Shown: piece by piece, positions 22,201 through 35,600 of the stretch | Layout of the letters: every line of letters begins with the position of its first letter | Position numbering within the stretch: position 1 is the stretch's first letter | NCBI GenBank assembly: GCA_964020085.1 | Contig: CAXHUQ010000754.1 | Span: 1 to 64,000, forward strand | DNA from: Micromussa lordhowensis | Taxonomy: Eukaryota > Cnidaria > Anthozoa > Scleractinia > Lobophylliidae | Direction of reading: 5' to 3' | DNA: 64,000 bases | Translations under genes and position numbers: made by a program | Notes under the pieces: generated by a model | Database searches by the model: none | Told to the model about the DNA's origin: nothing | What the model saw: the letters and a program-made list of their open reading frames with translations, nothing else

Positions 22201-24805
22201 CAGGAGTTTCCCCTGGTCGCAACTTGGCAGAATTTAAGAAAACGTGCGCTGAGGGTCTCCTTTGCAAACTTGCCATAGCTCGGCTTTACGGGCACTTTGG
22301 GAGCCCTCGTTTGCAGCAAAATGTTTTGCTATGTTGGCACTGCAAGAGCATTTAAATTAGGACATGCTGGTATTTGCGCCAGGGTGTTTTTTGTGGCCTT
22401 CTTTTTGCAGGACTTTCCCCTGGTCGCAACTTTGCAGAATTTAAGAAAACGCGCGCTGAGGGTCTCCTTACCAAATTTGCCATAGCTTGGCTTTACGGGC
22501 ACTTTGGGAGCCCCCGTTTGCAGCAAAATGTTCTGCTACGTTATAACTTCAAGTGCATCCTAATTAGGACATGATGGCATTTGCGCCAGGGTGTTTTTTT
22601 GTGGCCTAATTTTTGCAGGTGTTTCCCCTGGTCGCAACTTTGCGCGCTGAGGGTCTTCTTGGAAAATTTGCCATAGCTCGGCTTTACGGGCACTTTGGGA
22701 GCCGCGGTTTGCAGCAAAATGTTGTGCTATGTTGGCACTTTAAGTGCATTTTAATTACGAGATGATGGCATTTGACCCAGGGTGTTTTTTGTGGCCTGCT
22801 TTTTGCAGGAGTTTCCCCTGCTCGCAACTTTGCAGAATTTCAGAAAACGCGCGCTGAGGTTCTCCTGGGTAAGTTTGCCATAGCTCAGCTTTACGGGCAC
22901 GTTGGGAGTCGCGGGTTGCAGCAAAATGTTGTGCTATGTTAGCACTTCAAGTGCTGCTAATTAGGAGATGATGGCATTTGGGCCAGGGTTTTTTTTGTGG
23001 ATTTCCTGTTGCAGGAGTTTCCCCTGGTCGCAACTTTGCAGAATTTCTGAAAACGCGCGCTGAGGGTCTCCTTGGCAAATTTGACATAGCTCGGCTTCAC
23101 GGGCACTTTGGGAGCCGCGGTTTGCAGCAAAATGTTGTGCTAGGTTGGCACCTTAAAGAAATTTTAATTAGGAGATGATGACATTTGCGCCAGGGTGTTT
23201 TCTGTCGCCTTCTTTTTGCAAGAGTTTCCCCTGGTTGCAACTTTGCAGAATTACAGAAAACGCGCGCTGAGGGTCTCTTTGGCAAATTTGACATAGCTCG
23301 GCTTCACGGGCACTTTGGGAGCCGCGGTTTGAAGCAAAATGTTGTGCTAGGTGGGCACTTTATGGAAATACTAATTAGGACATGATGGCATTCGCCCTAG
23401 GGTGTTTTCTGTGGCCTTCCTTTTGCAGGAGTTTCCCCTGGTCGCAACTTTGCAGAATTTCATAAAACGCGCGCTGAGAGTCTCTTTGGAAAATTTGACA
23501 TAGCTCGGCTTCACGGGCACTTTGGGAGCCGCGGTTTGCAGCAAAATTTGTGCTAGGTTTGCACTTTAAGGAAATTCTAATTAGGACATGATGGTATTCG
23601 CGCCAGGGTGTGTTTTGTGGCCTTCTTTTTGGAGGAGAGTCCCCTGGTCGCAACTTTGCAGAATTTCAGAAAACGCGCGCCGAGGTTCTCCTTGGCAAAT
23701 TTGACATAGCTCGGCTTCACGGGCACTTTGGAAGCCGCGGTTTCAAGCAAAAGGTTGTGCTAGGATGGCACTTCAAGGGAATGCTCTTGAGGACATGATG
23801 GCATTCGCGCCAGGGTTTTTTTTGTGGCCTTCTTTTTGCAGGAGTTTCCCCTGGTCGCAACTTTGCAGAATTTCAGAAAACGCGCGCTGAGGGTCTCCAT
23901 GGCAAATTTGACATAGCTCGGCTTCACGGGCAATTTGGGAGCCGCGGCTTGCAGCAAAATCTTGTGCTAGGCTGGAACCTTAATGAAATTGTAATGAAAA
24001 CATGATGGCATTCGCGCTAGGGTGTTTTTTGTGGCCTTCTTTTTAAAGGGGTTTCCCGTGGTCGCAACTTTGCAGAATTTCAGAAAACGCGCGCTGAGGG
24101 TCTCCTTGGCAAATTTGACATAGCTCGGCTTCACGGGCACTTTGGGAGCCGCGGTTTGCAGCAAAATTTGTGCTAGGTTTGCACTTTAAGGAAATTTTAA
24201 TTAGGACATGATGGTATTCGCGCCAGGGTGTGTTTTGTGGCCTTCTTTTTGTAGCAGTTTCCCCTGGTCGCAACTTTGCAGAATTAGAATTTCAGAAAAC
24301 GCGCGCCGAGGTTCTCCTTGGCAAATTTGACATAGCTCGGCTTCACGGGCACTTTGGAAGCCGCGGTTTCAAGCAAAAGGTTGTGCTAGGTTGGCACTTC
24401 AAGGGAATGCTCTTGAGGACATGATGGCATTCGCACCAGGGTTTTTTTTGTGGCCTTCTTTTTGCAGGAGTTTCCCCTGGTCGCAACTTGGCAGAATTTC
24501 AGAAAACGCGCGCTGAGGGTCTCCATGGCAATTTGACATAGCTCGGCTTCACGGGCTCTTTGGGAGCCGCGGCTTGCAGCAAAGTCTTGTGCTAGGCTGG
24601 AACCTTAAGGAAATTTTAATGAGAACATGATGGCATTCGCGCTAGGGTGTTTTTTGTGGCCTTCTTTTTGCAGGAGTTTCCCCTGGTCGCAACTTTGCAG
24701 AACTTTAGAAAACGCGGGCTGAGGGTCTTCTTGGCAAATTTGACATAGCTCGGCTTCATGGGCACTTTGGGAGCCGTGGTTTGCAGCAAAATGTTGTGCT
24801 GGCGG
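19203..24805 (+). repeat. Satellite block 2a: diverged short-form monomers, gradually changing type
   Basis: Monomers of about 199-212 bp. From 19203 to about 21330 units have TAGCCTACATTTTTGAGGAG and GCGCGACTTAGGTGTCC. From about 21340 onward they shift to GTGGCCTTCTTT and ACTTTGCAGAATTTCAG, and by 23000 to GCGCGCTGAGGGTCTCC. The palindrome TGCACTTNAAGTGCA is present early and decays to GGCACTTTAAGGAAAT by about 23150. No higher-order period is obvious, although 23560-23780 and 24180-24400 are close copies about 620 bp apart. Confidence 0.9.
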
Positions 24806-27760
24806 TTTGCAGCAAAATGTTGTGCTAAGTTGGCCCTTGAATAAAACTCTAATTACGAAATGATAGCTTTCGCGCCAGAGTGTTTTTTGTGTCCTTATTT
24901 TTGCAGGAGTTTTCCCTGGTCTCAACTTTGCAGAATTTCAGAAAACGCGCGCTGAGGGTCTCCTTGCCAAATTTGACATAGCTCAGCTTCACGGGCACTT
25001 TGGGAGCCGCGGTTTGCAGCAAAATGTTGTGCTAGGCTGCCACTTTAAGGAAATTTTAATTAAGACATGATGGCATTCGCACCAGGGTGGTTTTTGTGGC
25101 CTTCTTTTGGCAGGAGTTTCCCCTGTTCGCAACTTTGCAGAATTTCAGAAAACGCGCGCTGAGGGTCTCCTTGGCAAATTTGACATAGCTCGCCTTTACG
25201 GGCACTTTGGAAGTCGCGGTTTGCAGCAAAAAAATGTGCTAGGTTGGCACTTTAAGGAAATTTTAATTAAGACATGATGGCATTCGCACCAGTGTGTTTT
25301 TTTGTGGCCTTCTTTTTGCAGGACTTTCCCCTGGTCGCAACTTTGCAGAATTTCAGGAAACGCGGGCTGAGGGTCTTCTTGGCAAATTTGACATAGCTTG
25401 CCTTCACGGGCACTTTGGGAGCCGCAGTTCGCAGCAAAATGTTGTGCTAGGTTGGCCATTGAAGAAAATCCTAATTAGAAAATGATGGCATTCGCGCCAG
25501 GGTGTTTTTTGTGGCCTTCTTTTTGCAGGAGTTTCCCCTGGTCTCAACTTTGCAGAATTTTTGAAAACGCGCGCCGAGGGTCTCCTTGGCAAATTTGACA
25601 TAGGTCGGCTTCACGGGCACTTTGGGACCCGCGGTTTGCAGCAGAATGTTGTGCTCGCGGTTTGCAGCAAAATGTTGTGCTACGTTGGCACTCGAAAGAA
25701 ATTGTACTTAGGACATAATGGCATTCGCGCCAGGGTGTTTTTTGTGGCCTTCTTTTTGCACGAGTTTCCCCTGGTCGCAACTTTGCAGAATTTCAGAAAA
25801 CGCGAGCTGAGGGTCTCCTTGGCAAATTTAACATAGCTCAGCTTCATTGGCACTTTGGAAGCAGCGGTTTGCAGCAAAATGTTGTGCTAGGTTGGCACTT
25901 TAAGGAAATTTTAATTAGGACATGATGGCATTCGCGCCAGGGTGTTTTTTTGTGGCCTTCTTTTTGCAGGAGTTTCCCCCGGTCGCAACTTTGCAGAATT
26001 TCAGAAAACGCGCGCTGAGAGTCTCCTTGGCAAATTTGACATAGCTCGGCTTCACGGGCACTTTGGGAGCTGCGGTTTGCAGCACAATGTTGTGCTAGGT
26101 TGGCCCTTCAAGGAAATGCTAGTTAAGACATGGTGGCATTCGCGCCAAGGTTTTTTTTCTGGCCTTCTTTTTGCAGGAGTTTGCCCTGGTCCCAACTTTG
26201 CGGAATTTCAGAAAACGCGCTGGCGGTCCCCCTGGCAAAATTGACATAGCTCGGCTTCACGGGCACTTTGGGAGGAGCGCTTTGCAGCAACATGTTGTGC
26301 TAGGTTGGCACTTTAAGGAAATCCGAGTTAGAACATGATGGCATTCGCGCCAGGGTGTTTTATCTGGCCTTCTTTTTGCAGGAGTTTGCCCTGGTCCCAA
26401 ATTTGCAGAATTTCGGAAAACGCGCGCTGGGGGTTCCCTTGGCAAATTTCACATAGCTCGGCTTCACGGGCACTTTGGGAGGCGCGGTTTGCAGCAAAAT
26501 ATTGTGCTAGGTTGGAACTTGAAGGAAATTTTAGTTAGGACATGATGGCATTCGCGCCAGGGTGTTTTTTGTGGCCTTCTTTTTGCAGGAGTTTGCCCTG
26601 GTCCCAACTTTGCAGAATTTCAGAAAATGCGCGCTGGGGGTCCCCTTGGCAAATTTGACATAGCTCGGCTTTACGGGCACTTTGGGAGCTGCGGTTTGCA
26701 GCAAAATGTTGTGCTAGGTTGGCCCTTCAAGGAAATGCTAGTTAGGACATGATGGCATTCGCGCCAAGGTTTTTTTTTTCTGGCCTTCTTTTTGCAAGAG
26801 TTTGCCCTGGTCCCAACTTTGCAGAATTTCAGAAAACGCGCGATGGGTGTCCCCTTGGCAAATTTGAAATAGCTCGGCTTCACAGGCACATTGGGAGGCG
26901 CGGTTTAAAGCAAAATGTTGTGCTAGGTTGGCACTTCAAGGAAATTTTAATTAGGACTTGATGGCATTCGCGCCAGGGTGTTTTTTCTGGCCTTCTTTTT
27001 GAAGGAGTTTGCCCTGGTCCCAACTTTGCAGAATTTCAGAAAACGCGCGCTGGGGGTCCCCTTGGCAAATTTGACATAGCTCGGCTTCACGGGCACTTTG
27101 GGAGGCGCCGTTTGCAGCAAAACGTTGTGCTAGGTTGGCCCTTCAAGGAAATGCTAGTTAGGACATGATGGCATTCGCGCCAAGGTTTTTTTTTTCTGGC
27201 CTTCTTTTTGCAAGAGTTTGCCCTGGTCCCAACTTTGCAGAATTTCAGAAAACGCGCGATGGGTGTCCCCTTGGCAAATTTGAAATAGCTCGGCTTCACA
27301 GGCACATTGGGAGGCGCGGTTTGCAGCAAAATGTTGTGCTAGGTTGGCACTTCAAGGAAATTTTAATTAGGACATGATGGCATTTGCACCAGGGTGGTTT
27401 TTGTGGCCTTCTTTTTGCAGGCGTTTCCCCTGGTCGCAACTTTGCAGAATTTCAGAAAACGCGCGCTGAGGGTCTCCTTGGCAAATTTAACATAGCTCGG
27501 CTTCACGGGCACTTTGGGAGCCGCGGTTTGCAGCAAAATGTTGTGCTAGGTTGGCACTTTAAGGAAATGTTAATTAAGACATGATGGCATTCGCGCCAAA
27601 GTGTTTTTGTGGCCTTCTTTTTACAGGAGTTTCCCCTGGTCGCAGCTTTGCAGAATTTCAGAAAACGGGCGCTGAGGGTCTCCTTGGCAAATTTGACATA
27701 GCTCGGCTTCACGGGCACTTTGGGAGCCGCGGTTCGCAGCAAAATCTTGTGCTAGGTTGG
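24806..27760 (+). repeat. Satellite block 2b: displaced partial copy of the 3990-bp higher-order repeat
   Basis: This segment matches 34028-36982 at a constant offset of 9222 bp (for example 25294/34516, 25942/35164, 26335/35557 and 26749/35971). Its 5' edge is near AAGTTGGCCCTTGAATAAAAC, and the match is lost near 27760, where the monomer ends differ (GAGGAAATC against AAGGAAAATTATAATT). It contains the 25-bp local duplication GCGGTTTGCAGCAAAATG-TTGTGCT at about 25635-25680. Confidence 0.85.
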
Positions 27761-30700
27761 CACTTTGAGGAAATCTTAATTAAGACATGATGGCATTCGC
27801 ACCAGGGTGTTTTTTGTGGCCTTCTTTTTGCAGGAGTTTTCCCTGGTCGCAACTTTGCAGAATTTCATAAAACGCCCTCTGAGGTTCTCTTTGGTAAATT
27901 TGACATAGCTCGCCTTTACGGGCACTTTGGAAGCCGCGATTTGCAGCAAAATGTTGTGCTAGGTTGGCACTTTCAGGAAATCTTAATTAAGACATGATGG
28001 CATTCGCACCAGGGTGTTTTTTGTGGCCTTCTTTTTGCAGGAGTTTCCCCTGGTCGCAACTTTGCAGAACTTTAGAAAACGCGGGCTGAGGGTCTTCTTG
28101 GCAAATTTGACATAGCTCGGCTTCATGGGCACTTTGGGAGCCGTGGTTTGCAGCAAAATGTTGTGCTGGCGGTTTGCAGCAAAATGTTGTGCTAGGTTGG
28201 CACTTTAAGGAAATCCTAATTAGGACATGATGGCATTTGCGTCAGGGTGTTTTTTGTGGCCTTCTTTTTCCAGGACTTTCCCCTGGTCGCAACTTTGCAG
28301 AATTTTAGAAAACTCGCGCTGAGGGTCTCCTTGGCAAATTTGACATAGGTCGGCTTCACGGGCACTTTGGGAGGCGCCGTTTGCAGCAAAATGTTGTGCT
28401 AGGTTAACACTTCAAGGAAAAGGTAATTAGGACATGATGGCATTCGCGCCAGGGTGTTTTTTGTGGCCTTCTTTTAGCAGGAGTTTTCCCTGGTTGCAAC
28501 TTTGCAGAATTTCAGAAAACGCGCGCTGAGGGTCTCCTTGGCAAATTTAACATAGCCCGGCTTCACGGGCACTTTGGGAGCCGCGGTTTGCAGCAAAATG
28601 TTGTGCTAGGTTGGCACTTTAAGGAAATGTTTATCAGGACATGATGGCATTCGCGCCAGGGTGTTTTTTGTGGCCTTCTTTTTACAGGAGTTTCCCCTGG
28701 TCGCAACTTTGCAGAATTTCAGAAAACGCGCGCCGAGGGTCTCCTTGGCAAATTTGACATAGCTCGGCTCCACGGGCACTTTGGGAGCCGCGGTTTGCAA
28801 CAAAATGTTGTGCTACGTTGGCACTTCAAGAAAATGTTAATTAGGACATGATGGCATTCGCGCCAGGGTGATTTTTTGTGGCCTTCTTTTTGGAAGAGTT
28901 TCCCCTGGTCGCAACTTTGCAGAGTTACAGAAAACGGGCACTTTGGGAGCCGCGGTTTGCAGCAAAATGTTGTGCTAGGTTGGCCCTTGAAGAAAATCTT
29001 AATTAGGAAATAATGGCATTCGCGCCAGGGTGTTTTTTGTGGCCTTCTTTTTGCAGGAGTTTCCCCTGGTCCCAACTTTGCAGAATTTCAGAAAACGCGC
29101 GCTAAGGGTCTCCCTGGCAAATTTGGCATAGGTCGGCTTCACGGGCACTTTGGGAGCCGCGGTTTGCAGCAAAATGTTGTGCTAGGTTGGCACTTTAACG
29201 AAATACTAATTAGCACATGATGGCATTTGCGTCAGGGTGTTTTTTGTGGCCTTCTTTTTGCAGGAGTTTCCCCTGGTCGCAACTTTGCAGAATTTCAGAA
29301 AACGCGCGCTGAGGGTCTCCTTGCCAAATTTGACATAGCTCGGCTTCACGGGCACTTTGGGAGCCGCAGTTTGCAGCAAAATGTTGTGCTAAAATGGCCC
29401 TTAAATAAAACCGTAATTAGGAAATGATGGCATTCGTGCCAGGGTGTTTTTTGTGGCCTTCTTTTTGCAGGAGTTTTCCCTGGTCTCAACTTTGCAGAAT
29501 TTCAGAAAACGCGCGCTGAGGGTCTCCTTGGCAAATTTGACATAGGTCGGCTTCACGGGCACTTTGGGAGCCGCGGTTTGCAGCAAAATGTTGTGCTCGC
29601 GGTTTGCAGCAAAATGTTGTGCTAGGTTGGCACTTTAAGCAAATCCTAATTAGGACATGATGGCATTTGCGTCAGGGTGTTTTTTGTGGCCTTCTTTTTG
29701 CAGGAGTTTCCCCTGGTCGCAACTTTGCAGAATTTTAGAAAACTTGCGCTGAAGGTCTCCTTGGCAAATTTGACATAGCTGGGCTTCACGGGCACTTTGG
29801 GAGCCGCGGTTTGCAGCAAAATGTTGTGCTAGGAAGGCACTTTAACGAAATGGTAATTAGGACTTAATGGCATTCGCGCCAAGTTGTTTTTTGTGGCCTT
29901 CTTTTTGGAGGAGTTTTCCCTGGTCGCAACTTTGCAGAATTTCAGAAAACGCCCGCTGAGGGTCTCCTTGGCAAATTTGACATAGGTCGGCTTCACGGGC
30001 ACTTTGGGAGGCGCGGTTTAAGGCAAAATGTTGTGCTAGGTTGGCACTTCAACAAAATTTTAATTAAGACATGATGGCATTCGCGCCAGGGTGTTTTTTG
30101 TGGCCTTCTTTTTTTAGGAGTTTCCCCTGGTAGCAACTTTGCAGAATTTCAGAAAACGCGCGCTGAGGGTCTCCTTGGCAAATTTGACATAGCTCGGCTT
30201 CACGGGCACTTTGGAAGCCGCGGTTTGCAGCAAAAGGTTGTGCTAGATTGGCACTTTAAGGAAATTGTAATTAAAACATGATCGCATTCGCTCCAGGGTG
30301 TTTTTTGTGGCCTTCTCTTTACAGGAGTTTCCCCTGGTCGCAATTTTGCAGAATTTCAGAAAACGCGCGCTAAGGGTCTCCTTGGGAAATTTGACTTAGC
30401 TCGGCTTCACGGGCACTTTGGGAGCCGCGGTTTGCAGCAAAATGTTGTGCTAGGATGGCACTTCAAGGAAATCTTAATTAAGACATGATGGCATTCGCAC
30501 CAGGGTGTTTTTTGTGGCCTTCTTTTTGCAGGAGTTTCCCCTGGTCACAACTTTGCAGAATTTCAGAAAACGCGGGCTGAGGGTCTCCTTGGCAAATTTG
30601 ACATAGCTCGGCTTCACGGGCACTTTGGGAGTTGCGGTTTGCAGCAAAATGTTGTGCTAGGTTGGCCCTTGAAGAAATTCGTAATTAGAAAATGATCGCA

Positions 30701-32600
30701 TTCGCGCCAGGGTGTTTTTTGTGGTCTTCTTTTTGCAGGAGTTTCCCCTGGTCTCAACTTTGCAGAATTTCAGAAAACGCGCGCTGAGGGTCTCCTTGGC
30801 AAATTTGACATAGGTCGGCTTCACGGGCACTTTGGGAGCCGCGGTTTGCAGCAAAATGTTGTCCTCGCGGTTTGCAGCAAAATGTTGTGCTAGGTTGGCA
30901 CTTTAAGGAAATCCTAATTAGGACATGATGGCATTTGCGTCAGGGTTTTTTTTGTGGCCTTCTTTTTACAGGAGTTTCCCCTGGTCGCAACTTTGCAGAA
31001 TTTTAGAAAACTCGCGCTGAGGGTCTCCTTGGCAAATTTGACATAGGTCGGCTTCACGGGCACTTTGGGAGCCGCGGTTTGCAGCAAAATGTTGTCCTCG
31101 CGGTTTGCAGCAAAATGTTGTGCTAGGTTGGCACTTTAAGAAAATCCTAATTAGGACATGATGGCATTTGCGTCAGGGTTTTTTTTGTGGCCTTCTTTTT
31201 ACAGGAGTTTCCCCTGGCAGCAACTTTGCTGAATTTCAGGAAACGCCCGCTGAGGGTCTCCTTGGCAAATTTGACATAGGTCGGCTTTACGGGCACTTTG
31301 GGAGGCGCGGTTTAAGGCAAAATGTTGTGCTAGGTTGGCACTTCAACAAAATTGTAATTAAGACATGATGGCATTCGCGCCAGGGTGTTTTTTGTGGCCT
31401 TCTTTTTACAGGAGTTTCCCCTGGTCGCAACTTTGCAGAACTTCAGAAAACGCGCGCTGAGGGTCTCCTTGGCAAATTTGACATAGCTCTGCTTCACGTG
31501 CACTTTGGGAGGTGCCGTTTGCATCAAAATGTTGTGCTAGGTGGGCACTTCAAGGAAATGTTAATTAGGACATGATGGCATTCGTGCCAGGGTTTTTTTT
31601 GTGGCCTTCTTTTTACAGGAGTTTCCCCTGGTCGCAACTTTGCAGAATTTCAGAAAACGCGCGCTAAGAGTCTCCTTGGCAAATTTGACATAGCTCGGCT
31701 TCACGGGCACTTTAGAAGCCGCGGTTTGCAGCAAAATGTTGTGCTAGGTTCGCACTTGAAGAAAATTTTAAACAGGACATGATGGCATTCGCGCCAGGGT
31801 GTTTTTTTGTGGCCTTCTTTTTGGAAGAGTTTCCCCTGGTCGCAACTTTGCAGAATTACAGAAAACGCGCGCTGAGGGTCTCCTTGGCAAATTTGACATA
31901 GCTCGGCTTCACGGGCACTTTGGGAGCCGCGGTTTGAAGGAAAAGTTGTGCTAGGCTGCGACTTTAAGGACATTTTATTTAGGACATGATGGCATTCGCA
32001 CCAGGGTGGTTTTTGTGGGCTTCTTTTTGCAGTTGTTTCCCCTGGTCGCAACTTTGCAGAATTTCAGAAAACGCGCGCTGAGGGTCTCCTTGGCAAATTT
32101 AACATAGCTCGCCTTTACGGGTACTTTGGAAGCCGCGGTTTGCAGCAAAATCTTGTGCTAGGTTGGCACTTCAAGAAAATTATAATTAGGAAATGATGGC
32201 ATTCGCGCCAGGGTGTTTTTTGTGGCCTTTTTTTTACAGGAGTTTCCCCTGGTCGCAACTTTGCAGAATTTCAGAAAACGCGCGCTGAGGGTCTCCTTGG
32301 AAAATTTGACATAGCTCGCCTTTACGGGCACTTTGGAAGCCGCGGTTTGCAGCAAAATGTTGTGCTAGGTGGGCACTTCAAGGAAATGTTAATTAGGACA
32401 TCATGGCATTCGCGCCAGGGTTTTTTTTGTGGCCTTCTTTTTACAGGAGTTTCCCCTGGTCGCAACTTTGCAGAATTTCAGAAAACGCGCGCTTAGGGTC
32501 TCCTTGGCAAATTTGACATAGCTCGGCTTCACGGGCACTTTGGGAGCCGCGGTTTGTAGCAAAATGTTGTGCTAGGCTGCCACTTTAAGGAAATTTTAAT
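27761..32600 (+). repeat. Satellite block 2c: mixed short-form monomers with 25-bp extensions
   Basis: About 23 monomers of 205-235 bp. Several are lengthened by an extra copy of GGTTTGCAGCAAAATGTTGT (about 28155, 29590, 30850 and 31085). One is shortened by about 75 bp near 28935. Types are interleaved without a clean period. They resemble monomers of the 3990-bp unit and are probably an older, shuffled relative of it. Confidence 0.85.
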
Positions 32601-35600
32601 TAGGACATGATGGCATTTGCACCAGGGTGGTTTTTGTGGCCTTCTTTTTGCAGGCGTTTCCCCTGGTCGCAACTTTGCAGAATTTCAGAAAACGCGCGCT
32701 GAGGGTCTCCTTGGCAAATTTAACGTAGCTCGGCTTCACGGGCACTTTGGGAGCCGCGGTTTGCAGCAAAATGTTGTGCTAGGTTGGCACTTTAAGGAAA
32801 TGTTAATTAAGACATGATGGCATTCGCGCCAAAGTGTTTTTGTGGCCTTCTTTTTACAGGAGTTTCCCCTGGTCGCAGCTTTGCAGAATTTCAGAAAACG
32901 GGCGCTGAGGGTCTCCTTGGCAAATTTGACATAGCTCGGCTTCACGGGCACTTTGGGAGCCGCGGTTCGCAGCAAAATCTTGTGCTAGGTTGGCACTTAA
33001 GGAAAATTATAATTAGGAAATGATGGCATTCGCGCCAGGGTGTTTTTTGTGGCCTTCTTTTTGCAGGAGTTTTCCCTTGTCTCAACTTTGCAGAATTTCA
33101 GAAAACGCGCGCTGAGGGTCTCCTTGGCAAATTTGACATAGCTCGGCTTCACGGGCACTTTGGGAGCCGCGGTTTGCAGCAAAATGTTGGGCTCGCGGTT
33201 TGCAGCAAAATGTTGTGCTAGGTTGGCACTTTAAGGAAATCCTAATTAGGACATGATGGCATTTGCGTCAGGGTGTTTTTTTGTGGCCTTCTTTTTGCAG
33301 GAGTTTCCCCTGGTCGCAACTTTGCAGAAATTTAGAAAACTCGCGCTGCGGGTCTCCTGGGCAAATTTGACATAGCTAGGCTTCACGGGCACTTTGGGAG
33401 CGGCGGTTTGATGCAAAATGTTGTGCTAGGTTGGCACTTTAAGGAAATCGTAATTAGGACATAATGGCATTCGCGCCAGGGTGTTTTTTGTGGCCTTCTT
33501 TTTGGAGGAGTTTTCCCTGGTCGCAACTTTGCAGAATTTCAGAAAACGCCCGCTGACGTTCTCCTTGGCAAATTTGACATAGGTCGGCTTCACTGGCACT
33601 TTGGGAGGCGCCGTTTAAAGCAAAATGTTGTGCTAAGTTGGCACTTCAAGAAAATTTTAATTAGGACATGATGGCATTCGCGCCAGGGTGTTTTTTGTGG
33701 CCCTCTTTTTACAGGAGTTTCCACTGGTCGCAACTTTGCAGAATTTCAGAAAACGCGCGCTGAGGGTCTCCTTGGCAAATTTGACATAGCTCGGCTTCAC
33801 GGGCACTTTGGGAGCCGCGGTTTGCAGCAAAATGTTGTGCTAAGTTGGCCCTTTAATAAAACTCTAATTAGGAAATGATGGCATTCGCGCCAGGGTGTTT
33901 TTTGTGGCCTTCTTTTTGCAGGAGTTTTCCCTGGACTCAACTTTGCAGAATTTCAGAAAACGCGCGCTGAGGGTCTCCTTGCCAAATTTGACATAGCTCG
34001 GCTTCACGGGCACTTTGGGAGGCGCGGTTTGCAGCAAAATGTTGTGCTAAGTTGGCCCTTGAATAAAACTCTAATTACGAAATGATGGCATTCGCGCCAG
34101 AGTGTTGTTTGTGTCCTTATTTTTGCAGGAGTTTTCCCTGGTCTCAACTTTGCAGAATTTCAGAAAACGCGCGCTGAGGGTCTCCTTGCCAAATTTGACA
34201 TAGCTCGGCTTCACGGGCACTTTGGGAGCCGCGGTTTGCAGCAAAATGTTGTGCTAGGCTGCCACTTTAAGGAAATTTTAATTAAGACATGATGGCATTC
34301 GCACCAGGGTGGTTTTTGTGGCCTTCTTTTGGCAGGAGTTTCCCCTGTTCGCAACTTTGCAGAATTTCAGAAAACGCGCGCTGAGGGTCTCCTTGGCAAA
34401 TTTGACATAGCTCGCCTTTACGGGCACTTTGGAAGTCGCGGTTTGCAGCAAAATATTGTGCTAGGTTGGCACTTTAAGGAAATTTTAATTAAGACATGAT
34501 GGCATTCGCACCAGTGTGTTTTTTTGTGGCCTTCTTTTTGCAGGACTTTCCCCTGGTCGCAACTTTGCAGAATTTCAGGAAACGCGGGCTGAGGGTCTTC
34601 TTGGCAAATTTGACATAGCTCGCCTTCACGGGCACTTTGGGAGCCGCAGTTCGCAGCAAAATGTTGTGCTAGGTTGGCCCTTAAAGAAAATCCTAATTAG
34701 GAAATGATGGCATTCGCGCCAGGGTGTTTTTTGTGGCCTTCTTTTTGCAGGAGTTTCCCCTGGTCTCAACTTTGCAGAATTTTTGAAAACGCGCGCTGAG
34801 GGTCTCCTTGGCAAATTTGACATAGGTCGGCTTCACGGGCACTTTGGGACCCGCGGTTTGCAGCAGAATGTTGTGCTCGCGGTTTGCAGCAAAATGTTGT
34901 GCTACGTTGGCACTTGAAAGAAATTGTACTTAGGACATGATGGCATTCGCGCCAGGGTGTTTTTTGTGGCCTTCTTTTTGCACGAGTTTCCCCTGGTCGC
35001 AACTTTGCAGAATTTCAGAAAACGCGAGCTGAGGGTCTCCTTGGCAAATTTAACATAGCTCAGCTTCATGGGCACTTTGGAAGCAGCGGTTTGCAGCAAA
35101 ATGTTGTGCTAGGTTGGCACTTTAAGGAAATTTTAATTAGGACATGATGGCATTCGCGCCAGGGTGTTTTTTTGTGGCCTTCTTTTTGCAGGAGTTTCCC
35201 CCGGTCGCAACTTTGCAGAATTTCAGAAAACGCGCGCTGAGAGTCTCCTTGGCAAATTTGACATAGCTCGGCTTCACGGGCACTTTGGGAGCTGCGGTTT
35301 GCAGCACAATGTTGTGCTAGGTTGGGCCTTCAAGGAAATGCTAGTTAGGACATGGTGGCATTCGCGCCAAGGTTTTTTTTCTGGCCTTCTTTTTGCAGGA
35401 GTTTGCCCTGGTCCCAACTTTGCGGAATTTCAGAAAACGCGCTGGCGGTCCCCCTGGCAAATTTGACATAGCTCGGCTTCACGGGCACTTTGGGAGGCGC
35501 GCTTTGCAGCAACATGTTGTGCTAGGTTGGCACTTCAAGGAAATCCGAGTTAGAACATGATGGCATTCGCGCCAGGGTGTTTTATCTGGCCTTCTTTTTG